A stretch of 64,000 bases of DNA from Ramlibacter monticola. GTDB taxonomy: Bacteria; Pseudomonadota; Gammaproteobacteria; Burkholderiales; Burkholderiaceae_C. Positions 25,504 to 33,159 of the stretch are shown here, piece after piece. The stretch covers positions 1 to 64,000 of the forward strand of contig NZ_JAEQNE010000004.1 in the NCBI RefSeq assembly GCF_016722785.1, given 5' to 3'. The notes below the pieces were generated by a model that ran no database searches, was not told the DNA's origin, and worked only from the letters and a program-made list of their open reading frames with translations. The first letter of the stretch is position 1. Each line of letters starts with the position of its first letter. A program made the position numbers and the translations under genes.

Positions 25504-26319
25504 ATGTCCAACCTGATCAGCCTGATCTTGCGGCGGGGCCGCGAGGAACGCCTGGCGCAGGGCGCCGGCGGCCTCACCTTCACCACGGTGCTCTCGGTGG
25601 TGCCCGTCCTGGTGGTGGGCTTCGCGTTCTTCACGCGCGTCCCCGCGCTGCGGCGCACCGGCGAGGCCCTGCGCGACCACCTGCTGCGCGCCTTGCTGCC
25701 GCCGGAGATCACGAAGGCGGTCCTGCAGCAGCTGGCGCAGTTCACCGGCAATGCCGCCGGGCTCACGCTGGCCGGTTCCCTGTTCCTCGTGCTGTCGGCG
25801 CTCGGGCTGCTCCTGAGCGTGGAGAACGCGCTCAACCGGATCTGGAAGGTGAGGAAGCCGCGCCCGCTGCTGCGGCGCCTCGGCCTCTATGCCGCGCTGC
25901 TGCTCACGGCGCCGGTGCTCGTGGGCGCCAGCCTGTGGGCGACGACGTCGCTGCTCGCTGCCTCGACCGACGCGATCAGCGCGCGCCCGCCGTGGCTCGG
26001 CCATGCGCTCAATGTGGGGCCGGTGGTGCTCGGCGCGGCCGCTTTCGCGTGCCTCTATCGCTTCGTGCCGCATGCGAACGTGCGGCGGCGCGATGCGATC
26101 GCGGGCGGGCTGCTCGCCGGTGCGGCCTTCGAATTCGGCAAGCGCGGCTTTGCCATGTACCTGGCCAGCGCGCCCACCTACCGCACCGTGTACGGCGCCT
26201 TCGCGCCGCTGCTCGCCTTCCTGGTGTGGGTGTACTACTCGTGGTTCGTCACGCTGGCCGCGGCGCTGGTGAGCGCGAACCTGCCGCGCGCCGGCGGAGC
26301 CAGCGGGCGCCGCGCCTGA
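25504..26319 (+). CDS. YihY/BrkB-family inner membrane protein
   Basis: The 271-residue protein fits the YihY/virulence factor BrkB family: LAQGAGGLTFTTVLSVVPVLVVG near the start, IWKVRKPRPLLRRLGLYAALLLTAPVLVG, NVGPVVLGAAAFACLYRFVPHANVRRRDAIAGG and the late AAFEFGKRGFAMYLASAPTYRTVYGAFA segment, with about six transmembrane helices. The older name RNase BN is a misassignment. Function is not known; some relatives contribute to serum resistance or stress. It begins 44 bases behind the HU gene. Confidence 0.9.
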   Translation: MSNLISLILRRGREERLAQGAGGLTFTTVLSVVPVLVVGFAFFTRVPALRRTGEALRDHLLRALLPPEITKAVLQQLAQFTGNAAGLTLAGSLFLVLSALGLLLSVENALNRIWKVRKPRPLLRRLGLYAALLLTAPVLVGASLWATTSLLAASTDAISARPPWLGHALNVGPVVLGAAAFACLYRFVPHANVRRRDAIAGGLLAGAAFEFGKRGFAMYLASAPTYRTVYGAFAPLLAFLVWVYYSWFVTLAAALVSANLPRAGGASGRRA

Positions 26320-26345
26320 GCGCTTGCGCCGGTGGCGCGCCTGCT

Positions 26346-26990
26346 TCAGCGCCGGCCGCCGCCACCTCGCATGCCGCCCCCCATGCCGCCGCCACCGCCG
26401 CGCCAGCCGCCGCCCATGCTGCCGCCCATGCTGCCGCCGCCACCGCCGCGCCAGCCGATCGACTGGACGGACTGGCCGCCGCCGCCCCCCGACCAGGTCC
26501 CGCCGCCATTGCCATGCGCGTACCCGTTCCCATGGCCGTGGTGGTGGTGGTGCCCGCCATCCGAGCAGCAGATGAAGCCGGCCGAGAACCAGAAGGGCGA
26601 GTACCAGTACGGGCTGTAGTAGTACGGGTCGTAGTAGTACGGGTAACCGTACGGGTAGCCGTACGCATAGCCGTAGGGGTACGGATAGGGATACGGCGCC
26701 GCGTAAGGCGAGGGCGGAACGGTCGACGGGACACCCTGCTGGACGCCCGGCTGGATCACCTGCGGATTGCCCGCCGCCGAAGGTGTCGCGGTCGACGGGG
26801 CCGTGGCCTGCGGATTCTGCGACACGGGATAGCTCGGATAGGTGCCGTACGCGGGATAACCGTACGGTCCGTAGCCGGGGTAGCCGGGGTAGCCGGGGTA
26901 GTAGGGGTAGTAGGGGTAGGGATAAGCGCAACCCGCCAGCGCCGCACCACAGGCGAGGGAAAGGAGCAGTGTCTTCACGCGACTCTCCAT
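26346..26990 (-). CDS. Low-complexity Tyr/Pro/Gly-rich lipoprotein
   Basis: The 214-residue protein starts with a lipoprotein signal (TLLLSLACGAALAGC) giving an acylated cysteine near residue 20. The mature protein is almost wholly low-complexity: YPYYPYYPGYPGYPGYGPYG, a Gln/Pro/Ala/Thr linker, a second YPYPYPYGYAYGYPYGYPYY tract, an aromatic core SPYWYSPFWFSAGFICCSDG, the histidine run GGHHHHHGHG and a C-terminal tail of GGG/SMGG repeats. The histidine run and the CC pair suggest metal binding at the cell surface. Homologs with such composition are poorly characterised. ATG 26990 is chosen; an upstream in-frame ATG exists. It is convergent with the YihY-like gene (26-base gap). Confidence 0.7.
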   Translation of the reverse strand: MESRVKTLLLSLACGAALAGCAYPYPYYPYYPGYPGYPGYGPYGYPAYGTYPSYPVSQNPQATAPSTATPSAAGNPQVIQPGVQQGVPSTVPPSPYAAPYPYPYPYGYAYGYPYGYPYYYDPYYYSPYWYSPFWFSAGFICCSDGGHHHHHGHGNGYAHGNGGGTWSGGGGGQSVQSIGWRGGGGGSMGGSMGGGWRGGGGGMGGGMRGGGGRR

Positions 26991-27191
26991 CAGGCATGCA
27001 ACATCGCCTTGACAGGCGTTCATACGCCTCGCCGTGCCGTGGCGCAAGGGGAGCGACCGCAGCGGGCGTGTAAAGGTGCCCCGCCCCGTGGGCCCTGCGC
27101 GTCAGGGGCTTCGGACGCCCGGTTGCGCCCGCGGCGGACTTGTGCTGCGGCCGGCGGCAGCCACTTGGGTCGGGACGGAGAAAGGAACTTC

Positions 27192-27581
27192 ATGAGGTCC
27201 AGGCAGGCGTCGAGGCGCGGCGGTTCCTGCTCCATGGTGCCCGCCCAGAGGCTGCTGAACCTGCTGTCGCTGATCGCGTCGCTGGCGGCCGCGGCGTTCG
27301 TGCTGGCGACGGATGGTGCGGTGCACGAGGCCGTCCACGTGGGGGTTCCCGCGCTGGCCTATGCCACTGCCCTGGCCGGCAGCGAGGCCGATGCGCCGGC
27401 GTGGCTGGCGCACCTCGCGATGGTCCTGAACGTCGCCGGCGTGGTGCTCTTGTCCGCGTTCGCGGTGGCGACGGGCATGGGCATCGACGGCTCCGTGTGG
27501 CTGGCGGGCTTCTATGTGGCCGAGGCCCTGCTCGCGAGCTGGAACGTCGTGTGCCTGTCCAGCCCCGCGCTGGACGCCTGA
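27192..27581 (+). CDS. Small membrane protein of unknown function
   Basis: The 129-residue protein has three likely transmembrane helices (LLSLIASLAAAAFVLATD, LAMVLNVAGVVLLSAFAVATG and WLAGFYVAEALLASWNVVCL) joined by a loop with HEAVHVGVPALAY. AAAGGAAC lies five bases before ATG 27192. I recognise no family. The 200 bases upstream up to the divergent lipoprotein gene contain no gene; the 260 bases downstream are described under the hairpin at 27783. Confidence 0.65.
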   Translation: MRSRQASRRGGSCSMVPAQRLLNLLSLIASLAAAAFVLATDGAVHEAVHVGVPALAYATALAGSEADAPAWLAHLAMVLNVAGVVLLSAFAVATGMGIDGSVWLAGFYVAEALLASWNVVCLSSPALDA

Positions 27582-27782
27582 GGTCGGCCGACGCTTGGGT
27601 GAATTCCCCCAGCGGGGTCCCCACTTTCCCCACCTTGCGCCCCTGGATTTCGCGCAAACAGGCTGAAATGGAGGCGCCTGTGCAGGCCCGACCCTTGCAT
27701 TGCCCTTTGCAAGACAAGGTACCGGCGACTGCGCCGGGCAAGCGTTGCAAAGGCCTCGAGGCTCGTCCTGGGGGTCCTGCAA

Positions 27783-27813
27783 GGGGCCGGATGGCTCACC
27801 GGCATCCGGCCCC
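27783..27813 (+). promoter_or_regulatory. Perfect stem-loop in the leader of the gene at 27842
   Basis: GGGGCCGGATG (27783-27793) and its exact complement CATCCGGCCCC (27803-27813) enclose a nine-base loop, ending 28 bases before the start codon. There is no following T-tract, so it is more likely a 5' leader structure controlling translation or mRNA stability than a terminator. A second inverted pair, CCTTTGCAA near 27710 and TTGCAAAGG near 27744, lies upstream. Confidence 0.45.
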
Positions 27814-27841
27814 GATTCCATCAAGGAGCGGCGAGGCAGCC

Positions 27842-28138
27842 ATGCAAGAAATGAACGACCCCATCGACGAGGCCTACGACGCGTGGAAGGAAGCGGATGC
27901 CGTTTCGCGGGCCCTCGACCGCGAAGTGACCGAGGCCTGGCATCGCCACGACTGCGAGGGGGCCGCGCCGCCCTCGCGGGACCTGATGCGCGAGGCGGCC
28001 TGGCTGCGCCACGCCGCCCACGAAAAGCTGGACCAGGCGATCCGGTTGCTGCACGACGCGGGGTTGATCCAGCCCTCGAAGGACACCGTGCGCGCCATGC
28101 CGCGCGCCTCCCGCGCGCCGGGACCCTGCCTCATCTGA
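27842..28138 (+). CDS. Small helical protein of unknown function (98 aa)
   Basis: The 98-residue protein reads as two helices: IDEAYDAWKEADAVSRALDR and RDLMREAAWLRHAAHEKLDQ with a histidine- and charge-rich middle (WHRHDCEGAAPP), then a Pro/Arg-rich tail ending GPCLI. GAGG lies six bases upstream of ATG 27842. A similar helix occurs in the small protein at 19788-19994. No membrane or secretion signal. The 260-base upstream gap contains two inverted repeats and no other gene, so it probably has its own promoter there. Confidence 0.6.
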   Translation: MQEMNDPIDEAYDAWKEADAVSRALDREVTEAWHRHDCEGAAPPSRDLMREAAWLRHAAHEKLDQAIRLLHDAGLIQPSKDTVRAMPRASRAPGPCLI

Positions 28139-28175
28139 TCGCGCCGCCCGCACGCAGGGCGCGCGACCGCTCAAA

Positions 28176-28727
28176 TCACTGCTCCGAGACCGACAGGCTC
28201 TCCAGTACGCGGCGGCAGACCGGCTCGATCTCCGCCAGCGCGGACTTCACCGCGCCGGACGCTCCGCAGCTCACCAGCAGCTGGCTGTCCTTCAGGCACA
28301 CGATCACGCTGCGCACCCGCAGGAAGTCGGGGGGCTCGTTGCGTTCGTAGCTGATCTCGAAGGCCGGCCGTCCCTCGCGCGGCCTGGCGAATGCCTCCAC
28401 CACCCGTGCGTCCCGCACCTGCGCGCTGAGGTTCTGCAGCATCGTGCGAGCGCGCTCGGGCCGGCAGAGCGACTCCATGTCCCGCCGCTGGCGGCCGCGG
28501 CCGATCTGCAGGATGCCCGTGAGCCGGCCCTCGGCGCCGCGGAATTCGGCCAGCGCCATGTCGTCCTCCAGCGGCACCTTCTTCCAGTGGGCCGGGCGGC
28601 TGACCCGCACGTCGATGCCCGCGGAGCGCGGCAGGCCCCGGGTGCTGAACGCCTCGAAGTCGTCGGCGCGCGCCGGCGCGAGGGCTGCGCACGCGAGCGC
28701 GAAGAGGGCGAGGCGGACCCGTGGCAT
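28176..28727 (-). CDS. Exported protein of unknown function
   Basis: The 183-residue protein carries a signal peptide (RLALFALACAALAPARA, cleavage before DDFEAFST). The mature domain begins with IDVRVSRPAHWKKVPLEDD, then MALAEFRGAEGRLTGILQIG, and has three cysteines (ESLCRPERA, VIVCLKDSQ, LLVSCGAS) plus a C-terminal VCRRVLESL. It has the same overall plan as the exported protein at 7417-7995 (beta-rich, about 160 mature residues) but I cannot name a family. Its start overlaps the extended frame of the divergent flavoprotein gene, so I use the shorter start for the latter. Confidence 0.7.
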   Translation of the reverse strand: MPRVRLALFALACAALAPARADDFEAFSTRGLPRSAGIDVRVSRPAHWKKVPLEDDMALAEFRGAEGRLTGILQIGRGRQRRDMESLCRPERARTMLQNLSAQVRDARVVEAFARPREGRPAFEISYERNEPPDFLRVRSVIVCLKDSQLLVSCGASGAVKSALAEIEPVCRRVLESLSVSEQ

Positions 28728-28759
28728 GGCGGGACGCAGTATGCCCGCACAATCGCCGG

Positions 28760-30046
28760 GTGACTTCCTCTCCCTTGCGCGCCGCCGTCGTCGGCGGCGG
28801 ACCGGCCGGCCTGATGGCGGCCGAAGTGCTGGCCCGCGAAGGCGCGGCCGTCGACCTGTTCGACGCGATGCCTTCGGTGGGCCGCAAATTCCTGCTCGCC
28901 GGGCGCGGAGGCCTCAACCTCACGCACTCCGAAGCGACCGAGCCTTTCCTGCGCCGCTATGGCGAACGCGCCGATGCGCTGCGGGCCGCCCTTGCGGCCT
29001 TCGATGGCGACGCGGTGCGGCGCTGGGCCGCCGAACTGGGCATCGCCACCTTCGTGGGCACCTCGGGGCGCGTGTTCCCCACCGACATGAAGGCCGCGCC
29101 GCTGCTGCGCGCGTGGCTGCATCGCCTGCGCGCGGCCGGCGTGCGCCTGCACACACGCCACCGCTGGACCGGGTGGGAGCCGGAAAGCGGCGCCCTCGTG
29201 TTCGAATCGCCGGCGGGCCCCACCACCCACGCGGCGTACGCCACCGTGCTGGCCCTGGGCGGTGCGAGCTGGCCGCGCCTGGGCTCCGACGGCGCGTGGG
29301 CGCCCCTGCTGGCGCAACGCGGCGTCGACATCGCGCCGCTCCGGCCTGCCAACTGCGGCTTCGACGTGGCGCCCACGCGCCCGGGCGGCACGGGCTGGAC
29401 CGCTCTCCTGCGCGAGCGCTACGCCGGCCACCCGGTCAAGCCCGTCGCGGCACGCCTGTCCACGCAGGCGCCGTCGCAGGACGTGCAGGGCGAGTTCGTG
29501 CTGACCGACACCGGCGTCGAAGGCAGCCTGGTGTACGCGTTCTCGGCGCCGCTGCGCGACGAGATCGCGGCGCGGGGGCAGGCCACCTGGATCCTCGACC
29601 TGCTGCCGCAGCACAGCCCGGCGCAGGTGCTGGCCGAAACCACGCATGCGCGCGGACATCGCAGCCTCTCCACGCACCTCAAGAGCCGGCTCGGCGTGGC
29701 GGGGCTCAAGATGGCGCTGCTGCACGAGCTGCTGACGCCGCCGCAGTTGAACGACCCCGTCGCGCTCGCCACTGGGCTGAAGGCGCTTCCGCTCACGCTC
29801 TCGCGTGCGCGCCCCATCGCGGAGGCGATCAGTACGGCGGGCGGCGTGCGGCTCGAAGCCCTCGACGCGCACGGCATGCTGCGCGCCGCGCCCGGCGTGT
29901 TCTGCGCCGGCGAGATGCTGGACTGGGAGGCGCCGACGGGGGGCTACCTGCTCACGGCCAGTTTCGCCACGGGGCGCGTCGCGGGGTTCGGCGCGGCGCA
30001 CTGGCTGCGGCAGCACGGCGCCGCGGGAGGCGCGCGCGGGCCATGA
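28760..30046 (+). CDS. HI0933/BaiN-like FAD-dependent flavoprotein (TIGR03862 type)
   Basis: The 428-residue protein has an N-terminal FAD-binding Rossmann motif AAVVGGGPAGLMAAEVLARE, the RKFLLAGRGGLNLTH motif typical of HI0933-like proteins, the TSGRVFPTDMKAAPLLRAW segment, LGGASWPRLGSDG and the C-terminal FCAGEMLDWEAPTGGYLLTASFATGR that closes around FAD. Family members are flavoproteins of unknown or, for BaiN, bile-acid/enone reductase activity. GTG 28760 is chosen because homology begins there and a longer frame overlaps the divergent gene. Its stop overlaps the ATG of the GIY-YIG gene (ATGA). Confidence 0.9.
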   Translation: MTSSPLRAAVVGGGPAGLMAAEVLAREGAAVDLFDAMPSVGRKFLLAGRGGLNLTHSEATEPFLRRYGERADALRAALAAFDGDAVRRWAAELGIATFVGTSGRVFPTDMKAAPLLRAWLHRLRAAGVRLHTRHRWTGWEPESGALVFESPAGPTTHAAYATVLALGGASWPRLGSDGAWAPLLAQRGVDIAPLRPANCGFDVAPTRPGGTGWTALLRERYAGHPVKPVAARLSTQAPSQDVQGEFVLTDTGVEGSLVYAFSAPLRDEIAARGQATWILDLLPQHSPAQVLAETTHARGHRSLSTHLKSRLGVAGLKMALLHELLTPPQLNDPVALATGLKALPLTLSRARPIAEAISTAGGVRLEALDAHGMLRAAPGVFCAGEMLDWEAPTGGYLLTASFATGRVAGFGAAHWLRQHGAAGGARGP

Positions 30047-30306
30047 GCGGCAGCGAAGCCTCTCCGTACTGGCTCTACCTGCTCGAATGCGAAGGCGGCG
30101 TGTATTACGCCGGCGTCGCGCTGGACGTGGAGCGGCGCTTCTTCCAGCATCTGTTCGGGGTGGGCGCGAAGTTCACTCGCGCGCGGCCTCCGCTGCGCGT
30201 GCTGGCCGCGCGCGAGTACCCGAGCAAGTCGGAAGCGCTGCGCGCGGAACTCCGGCTGAAGGCGCTGCCGCGCGGCGACAAGCCCGCCTTCTTCGCGCAC
30301 GACTAG
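30043..30306 (+). CDS. GIY-YIG domain protein (UPF0213-like)
   Basis: The 87-residue protein is a single GIY-YIG fold: YWLYLLECEGGVYYAGVALD holds the two-strand motif (Y-Y-A-G in place of Y-I-G), and the ERRFFQHLFGVGAKFTRARPP helix carries the catalytic-region arginine and histidine. Small stand-alone members are putative nucleases of unknown biological role. It begins at ATG 30043 inside the stop codon region of the flavoprotein gene (ATGA), so translation is coupled. Confidence 0.85.
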   Translation: MSGSEASPYWLYLLECEGGVYYAGVALDVERRFFQHLFGVGAKFTRARPPLRVLAAREYPSKSEALRAELRLKALPRGDKPAFFAHD

Positions 30307-30467
30307 CATCGCGCGCGAATGCGCTCCGGCTGTGGCGCGAGGCACACACCTTGGCGAAACAGCGCGTCACCAGAGGCTTCGCGCGAGCCTGCGTCAGTAC
30401 ACTCGCCCTGCTGTTCACCCGAACAGCCACCTGCGCAACTCAGGTGCCATTTCCGGAGAAGTCAGAC

Positions 30468-30860
30468 ATGAACCGTATCGAACTCGTTGAAACCATCGCT
30501 GAAAAGCACGCCCTGTCCAAGGCCGAAGCCGGCCGCGTGCTGGACACGATCCTGGATGCCATCGTCGGCACCGTGAAGAAGGGCGGCGCGGTGTCGCTGG
30601 TCGGTTTCGGCTCGTTCAAGCAGGTCGCCCGCGCCGCGCGCACGGGCTTCAACCCGCAAGCCGGCACGAAGATCAAGATCGCCGCCGCCAAGGTGCCGAA
30701 GTTCACCGCCGGCTCCGCCTTCAAGGCCGCCGTCGACGCCAAGTTCGCCAAGCGCAAGGCGGAGAAGGCCGCCGCCGCGCCGAAGAAGGCCGTCGCCAAG
30801 AAGCCGGTGGCCAAGAAGGCCGCGAAGGCTGCCAAGCCGGCCCTGCGCAAGGCCGCCTGA
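30468..30860 (+). CDS. HU-family protein with Lys/Ala-rich C-terminal tail
   Basis: Residues 1-90 form an HU domain (MNRIELVETIAEKHALSKAE, GGAVSLVGFGSFK, ARTGFNPQAGTKIKIAAAKV). Residues 95-130 are a basic tail built on AKKPVAKKAAKAAKP-like repeats, resembling histone H1 tails and AlgP. Such tailed HU proteins are common in Burkholderiales and are thought to compact DNA more strongly. The tail may have been gained by repeat expansion. A TACACT hexamer lies about 70 bases upstream; a strong terminator follows at 30901. Confidence 0.93.
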   Translation: MNRIELVETIAEKHALSKAEAGRVLDTILDAIVGTVKKGGAVSLVGFGSFKQVARAARTGFNPQAGTKIKIAAAKVPKFTAGSAFKAAVDAKFAKRKAEKAAAAPKKAVAKKPVAKKAAKAAKPALRKAA

Positions 30861-30875
30861 GTCCAGGCACCGTCG

Positions 30876-30893
30876 TCCCCGTGAAGGCGGGGA
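30876..30893. repeat. REP-like inverted repeat
   Basis: TCCCCG and CGGGGA face each other over GTGAAGG-like spacing 15 bases after the HU stop. The CGTCGTCCCCG context matches the intergenic repeat family also seen at 10383-10410 and 30942-30959. Confidence 0.5.
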
Positions 30894-30900
30894 TGCAGAG

Positions 30901-30928
30901 AAAGCGGCCCGCGGGCCGCTTTCTTCCT
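30901..30928 (+). terminator. Rho-independent terminator of the tailed HU gene
   Basis: AAAGCGGCCC and GGGCCGCTTT form a ten-base-pair stem with a two-base central step (palindromic GCGGCCCGCGGGCCGC), followed by CTTCCTTT. It lies 40 bases after the HU stop. Confidence 0.85.
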
Positions 30929-30941
30929 TTGACGCCCTGGA

Positions 30942-30959
30942 TTCCCGCCTGCGCGGGAA
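30942..30959. repeat. REP-like inverted repeat
   Basis: TTCCCGC and GCGGGAA flank a four-base loop between the converging HU and SMP-30-like genes. With the preceding terminator it may end both transcripts. Confidence 0.6.
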
Positions 30960-30975
30960 CGGCGACGGAGGGGGT

Positions 30976-32055
30976 TCAGCCGAGGGCGGCGCCCACGGCG
31001 TTCACGTACAGCGCGTAGATCGATGTGCTGCCCGTCATGAACAGCCGGTTGCGCTTGGTGCCGCCGAAGGTCAGGTTGGAGATGACTTCCGGCGTGTGCA
31101 GGAAGGCCAGCAGCGCGCCACTGGGATGGTGGACGCGGACGCCGTTGGTGTCGGGGCCGCCCCAGCCCCAGCTGCACCAGACGTTGCCCTCGGTGTCGCA
31201 GCGGATGCCGTCGCAGAAGCCCGGCGCGAAGTCCGCGAACACGCGCGGGCCCGACAGCGCGGTGCCGCTCACGTTGAAGGCGATGACGTTCGCCGGGTTG
31301 TTGGGGCCGTCGGTGGCGCCGGTGTCGGCCACGTACAGCGTCTTGAAGTCGGGCGAGAAGCACAGCCCGTTGGGACGGCGCATGGGCCCTTCGGCGGCGA
31401 TGCTCACCTGCCCCGCGGGGTCGATGCGGTAGACGCGCGTGGGCAGCTCGAATTCCGCCTTGTGGCCCTCGTAGGGGCCCATGATGCCGTAGCCGGGATC
31501 GGTGAAGTAGATCGAGCCGTCCTGGTGGATCGCGGCGTCGTTCGGCGCGTTGAGCTTGCGGCCCTGGAAGCTGTCGCACAGCACCGTCCACGTGCCGTCG
31601 TACTCGCGCCTGCGCACGCGGCGGGTGTCGTGCTCCATCGCGATCAGGCGGCCCTGCAGGTCCCGCGAATGGCCGTTCGAGTAGCCCGACTCCGGCTGGA
31701 ACACGCTGACGTGGCCGTCGTCCTCCGACCAGCGCAGCACGCGGTGGTTGGGGATGTCGCTCCACAGCAGGCAGCCCCAGTCGCCCATCCACACCGGGCC
31801 TTCGCACCACAGCGCGGCGTCGTGGCCCATGCCGTGCCAGATGCGCTGCAGCGTGGCATTGCCCTGGCGGCCGCCGAAGCGCCGGTCCCGCACCTCGAAG
31901 GCCGGCTCCGGATACGTCACCGTCTCCTTGCCGGTCCAGTCGCGGTCGCGGCCGAACTTGTCGGTGCCCGCCGCGAGGGCGGCGCCACCCGCGGCCGCCA
32001 CCGAAGCGGCCGCTGCGCGCAGGAAGCCGCGCTTGCTGCTGTCCATCATCTCCAT
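30976..32055 (-). CDS. SMP-30/gluconolactonase-like protein with Tat signal
   Basis: The 359-residue protein starts with a twin-arginine-like signal (SSKRGFLRAAAASVAAAGGA; here K-R-G-F-L in place of R-R-x-F-L, so Tat export is likely but not certain). The mature part is a six-bladed SMP-30/LRE propeller: WCEGPVWMGDWGCLLWSDIP, LNAPNDAAIHQDGSIYFTDP and NGLCFSPDFKTLYVADTG, with the Glu, Asn and Asp positions that bind the divalent metal. Members hydrolyse gluconolactone or related sugar lactones; the substrate is unknown. It stands alone. Confidence 0.85.
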   Translation of the reverse strand: MEMMDSSKRGFLRAAAASVAAAGGAALAAGTDKFGRDRDWTGKETVTYPEPAFEVRDRRFGGRQGNATLQRIWHGMGHDAALWCEGPVWMGDWGCLLWSDIPNHRVLRWSEDDGHVSVFQPESGYSNGHSRDLQGRLIAMEHDTRRVRRREYDGTWTVLCDSFQGRKLNAPNDAAIHQDGSIYFTDPGYGIMGPYEGHKAEFELPTRVYRIDPAGQVSIAAEGPMRRPNGLCFSPDFKTLYVADTGATDGPNNPANVIAFNVSGTALSGPRVFADFAPGFCDGIRCDTEGNVWCSWGWGGPDTNGVRVHHPSGALLAFLHTPEVISNLTFGGTKRNRLFMTGSTSIYALYVNAVGAALG

Positions 32056-32185
32056 GAGTGCCTCTCCTTTCCCTGGTGGCCCAACGGCGTCAAGGACGGC
32101 AAGGGGGTGATTGCCCGGCGCGCGCGAGACTAGTCCTGCCCCCGCGGGGCGTCAACCAGCGGGATGACTAAGGCCGGAGGAGGTG

Positions 32186-32785
32186 TCAGTCGACGCGCGT
32201 GAAGTGCTGCCGCACGTGCTGGCGATCGAGCATCTCGAAGTGCCACCACTCGTTGTCGATGCCGTTGAAGCCGGCACGGCCGAGGACGCCGCGCAGCAAC
32301 TGCCGGTTGCGGTGCTGGGCCGGCGACAGCTCGCCGGTGGCGAGGTGCTTCACTTCGAGCTTGGGGTGCGACAGCTCGCGCATCTCGTCGTAGCCCGTGC
32401 CCATGTCGAGCTCGCGGCCCTGCGGGTCCTGCAGGGTGATGTCCACCGCCATGCCGAAGGAGTGGATCGAACCGCGGGCCGGGTCGGCCACGTACTGGCG
32501 CAGGTCCGTTCCTTCGAGGTGGTCCCAGAGCTGGATCTGGACCCGGTGGGGCCGCACGGCGTCCAGCACCAGCAGGCGGTGGCCGGGCGCTTCGGCGGCC
32601 AGCAGCGCCACCGCGCGCTCCAGGCCTTCCGCGGCCAGGCGATGCGCCCAGGCGCAGTCGAGCGAACCGTACAGGTTGCGGCCGACGAAGTTGTTCACGC
32701 CGGCATAGCGCAGGTCGACCGCGATGCCCTCGATGCTGGAGAGGTGCCGGAAATCGGGATTCGAGGCAATGTCTTCGCAACGCAT
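32186..32785 (-). CDS. VanX/DdpX-type D-alanyl-D-alanine dipeptidase
   Basis: Read from ATG 32785 the protein has 199 residues, typical of peptidase family M15D. Zinc ligands are visible as H108 and D115 in SIHSFGMAVDI and H182 in NEWWHFE, with the catalytic E179. RPHRVQIQLW corresponds to the arginine region. It cleaves D-Ala-D-Ala and probably recycles or consumes cell wall dipeptides. No van resistance genes are nearby. Without a signal peptide it should be cytoplasmic. The longer frame upstream has no better start. Confidence 0.9.
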   Translation of the reverse strand: MRCEDIASNPDFRHLSSIEGIAVDLRYAGVNNFVGRNLYGSLDCAWAHRLAAEGLERAVALLAAEAPGHRLLVLDAVRPHRVQIQLWDHLEGTDLRQYVADPARGSIHSFGMAVDITLQDPQGRELDMGTGYDEMRELSHPKLEVKHLATGELSPAQHRNRQLLRGVLGRAGFNGIDNEWWHFEMLDRQHVRQHFTRVD

Positions 32786-32951
32786 CCGGCGAGGATACCG
32801 TCGGGCGAATGTCCGGGCGCGACGCATGGCCGCCGGCATTTGCTGTCACCGGCCCTGTTGCGCGCCTACGGCAGATGGGGGCCTCCTCCGCCGCCGCAGC
32901 CGCGGGCGCGGTGGCAATGTTCACATCGAGCAGGACGGATGGAGGATGGAG

Positions 32952-33152
32952 ATGGGCACGGCAGCAGTCGAGGCGAGGCGGGAGCGACGGGAGTGGCTGT
33001 TGCGCGTGTCCTCGCAGTCGCTGCAGCGTCAGCAGGTCGGCGCCGCGGGCCCCTGCATCCAGCCGGTCCAGGCGCCGGGCGAATGGCGCCCGGCGCCTGG
33101 CTGGGCCGGGCAGAACAGCCCGGAAGCCATGGCGCAGCCGTGCGAAGAATGA
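32952..33152 (+). CDS. Doubtful small frame in a 374-base gap (66 aa)
   Basis: The gap 32786-33159 between the VanX-like and M1-like genes holds no convincing gene. The best candidate starts at ATG 32952 with GGAGGATGGAG just upstream and encodes 66 residues: an Arg/Glu helix (EARRERREWLLRVSSQSLQR) and a Pro/Gly/Trp-rich end. It ends eight bases before the convergent M1-like stop. The good ribosome site is the only support; it may be chance in GC-rich DNA. Confidence 0.3.
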   Translation: MGTAAVEARRERREWLLRVSSQSLQRQQVGAAGPCIQPVQAPGEWRPAPGWAGQNSPEAMAQPCEE

Positions 33153-33159
33153 GCCGCGC

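Noticed and set aside
26346..26990. GGGGTAG tracts near 26880 as a replication origin or telomere-like repeat
   Set aside because: They encode the Tyr/Pro/Gly tracts of a lipoprotein in an intact frame.
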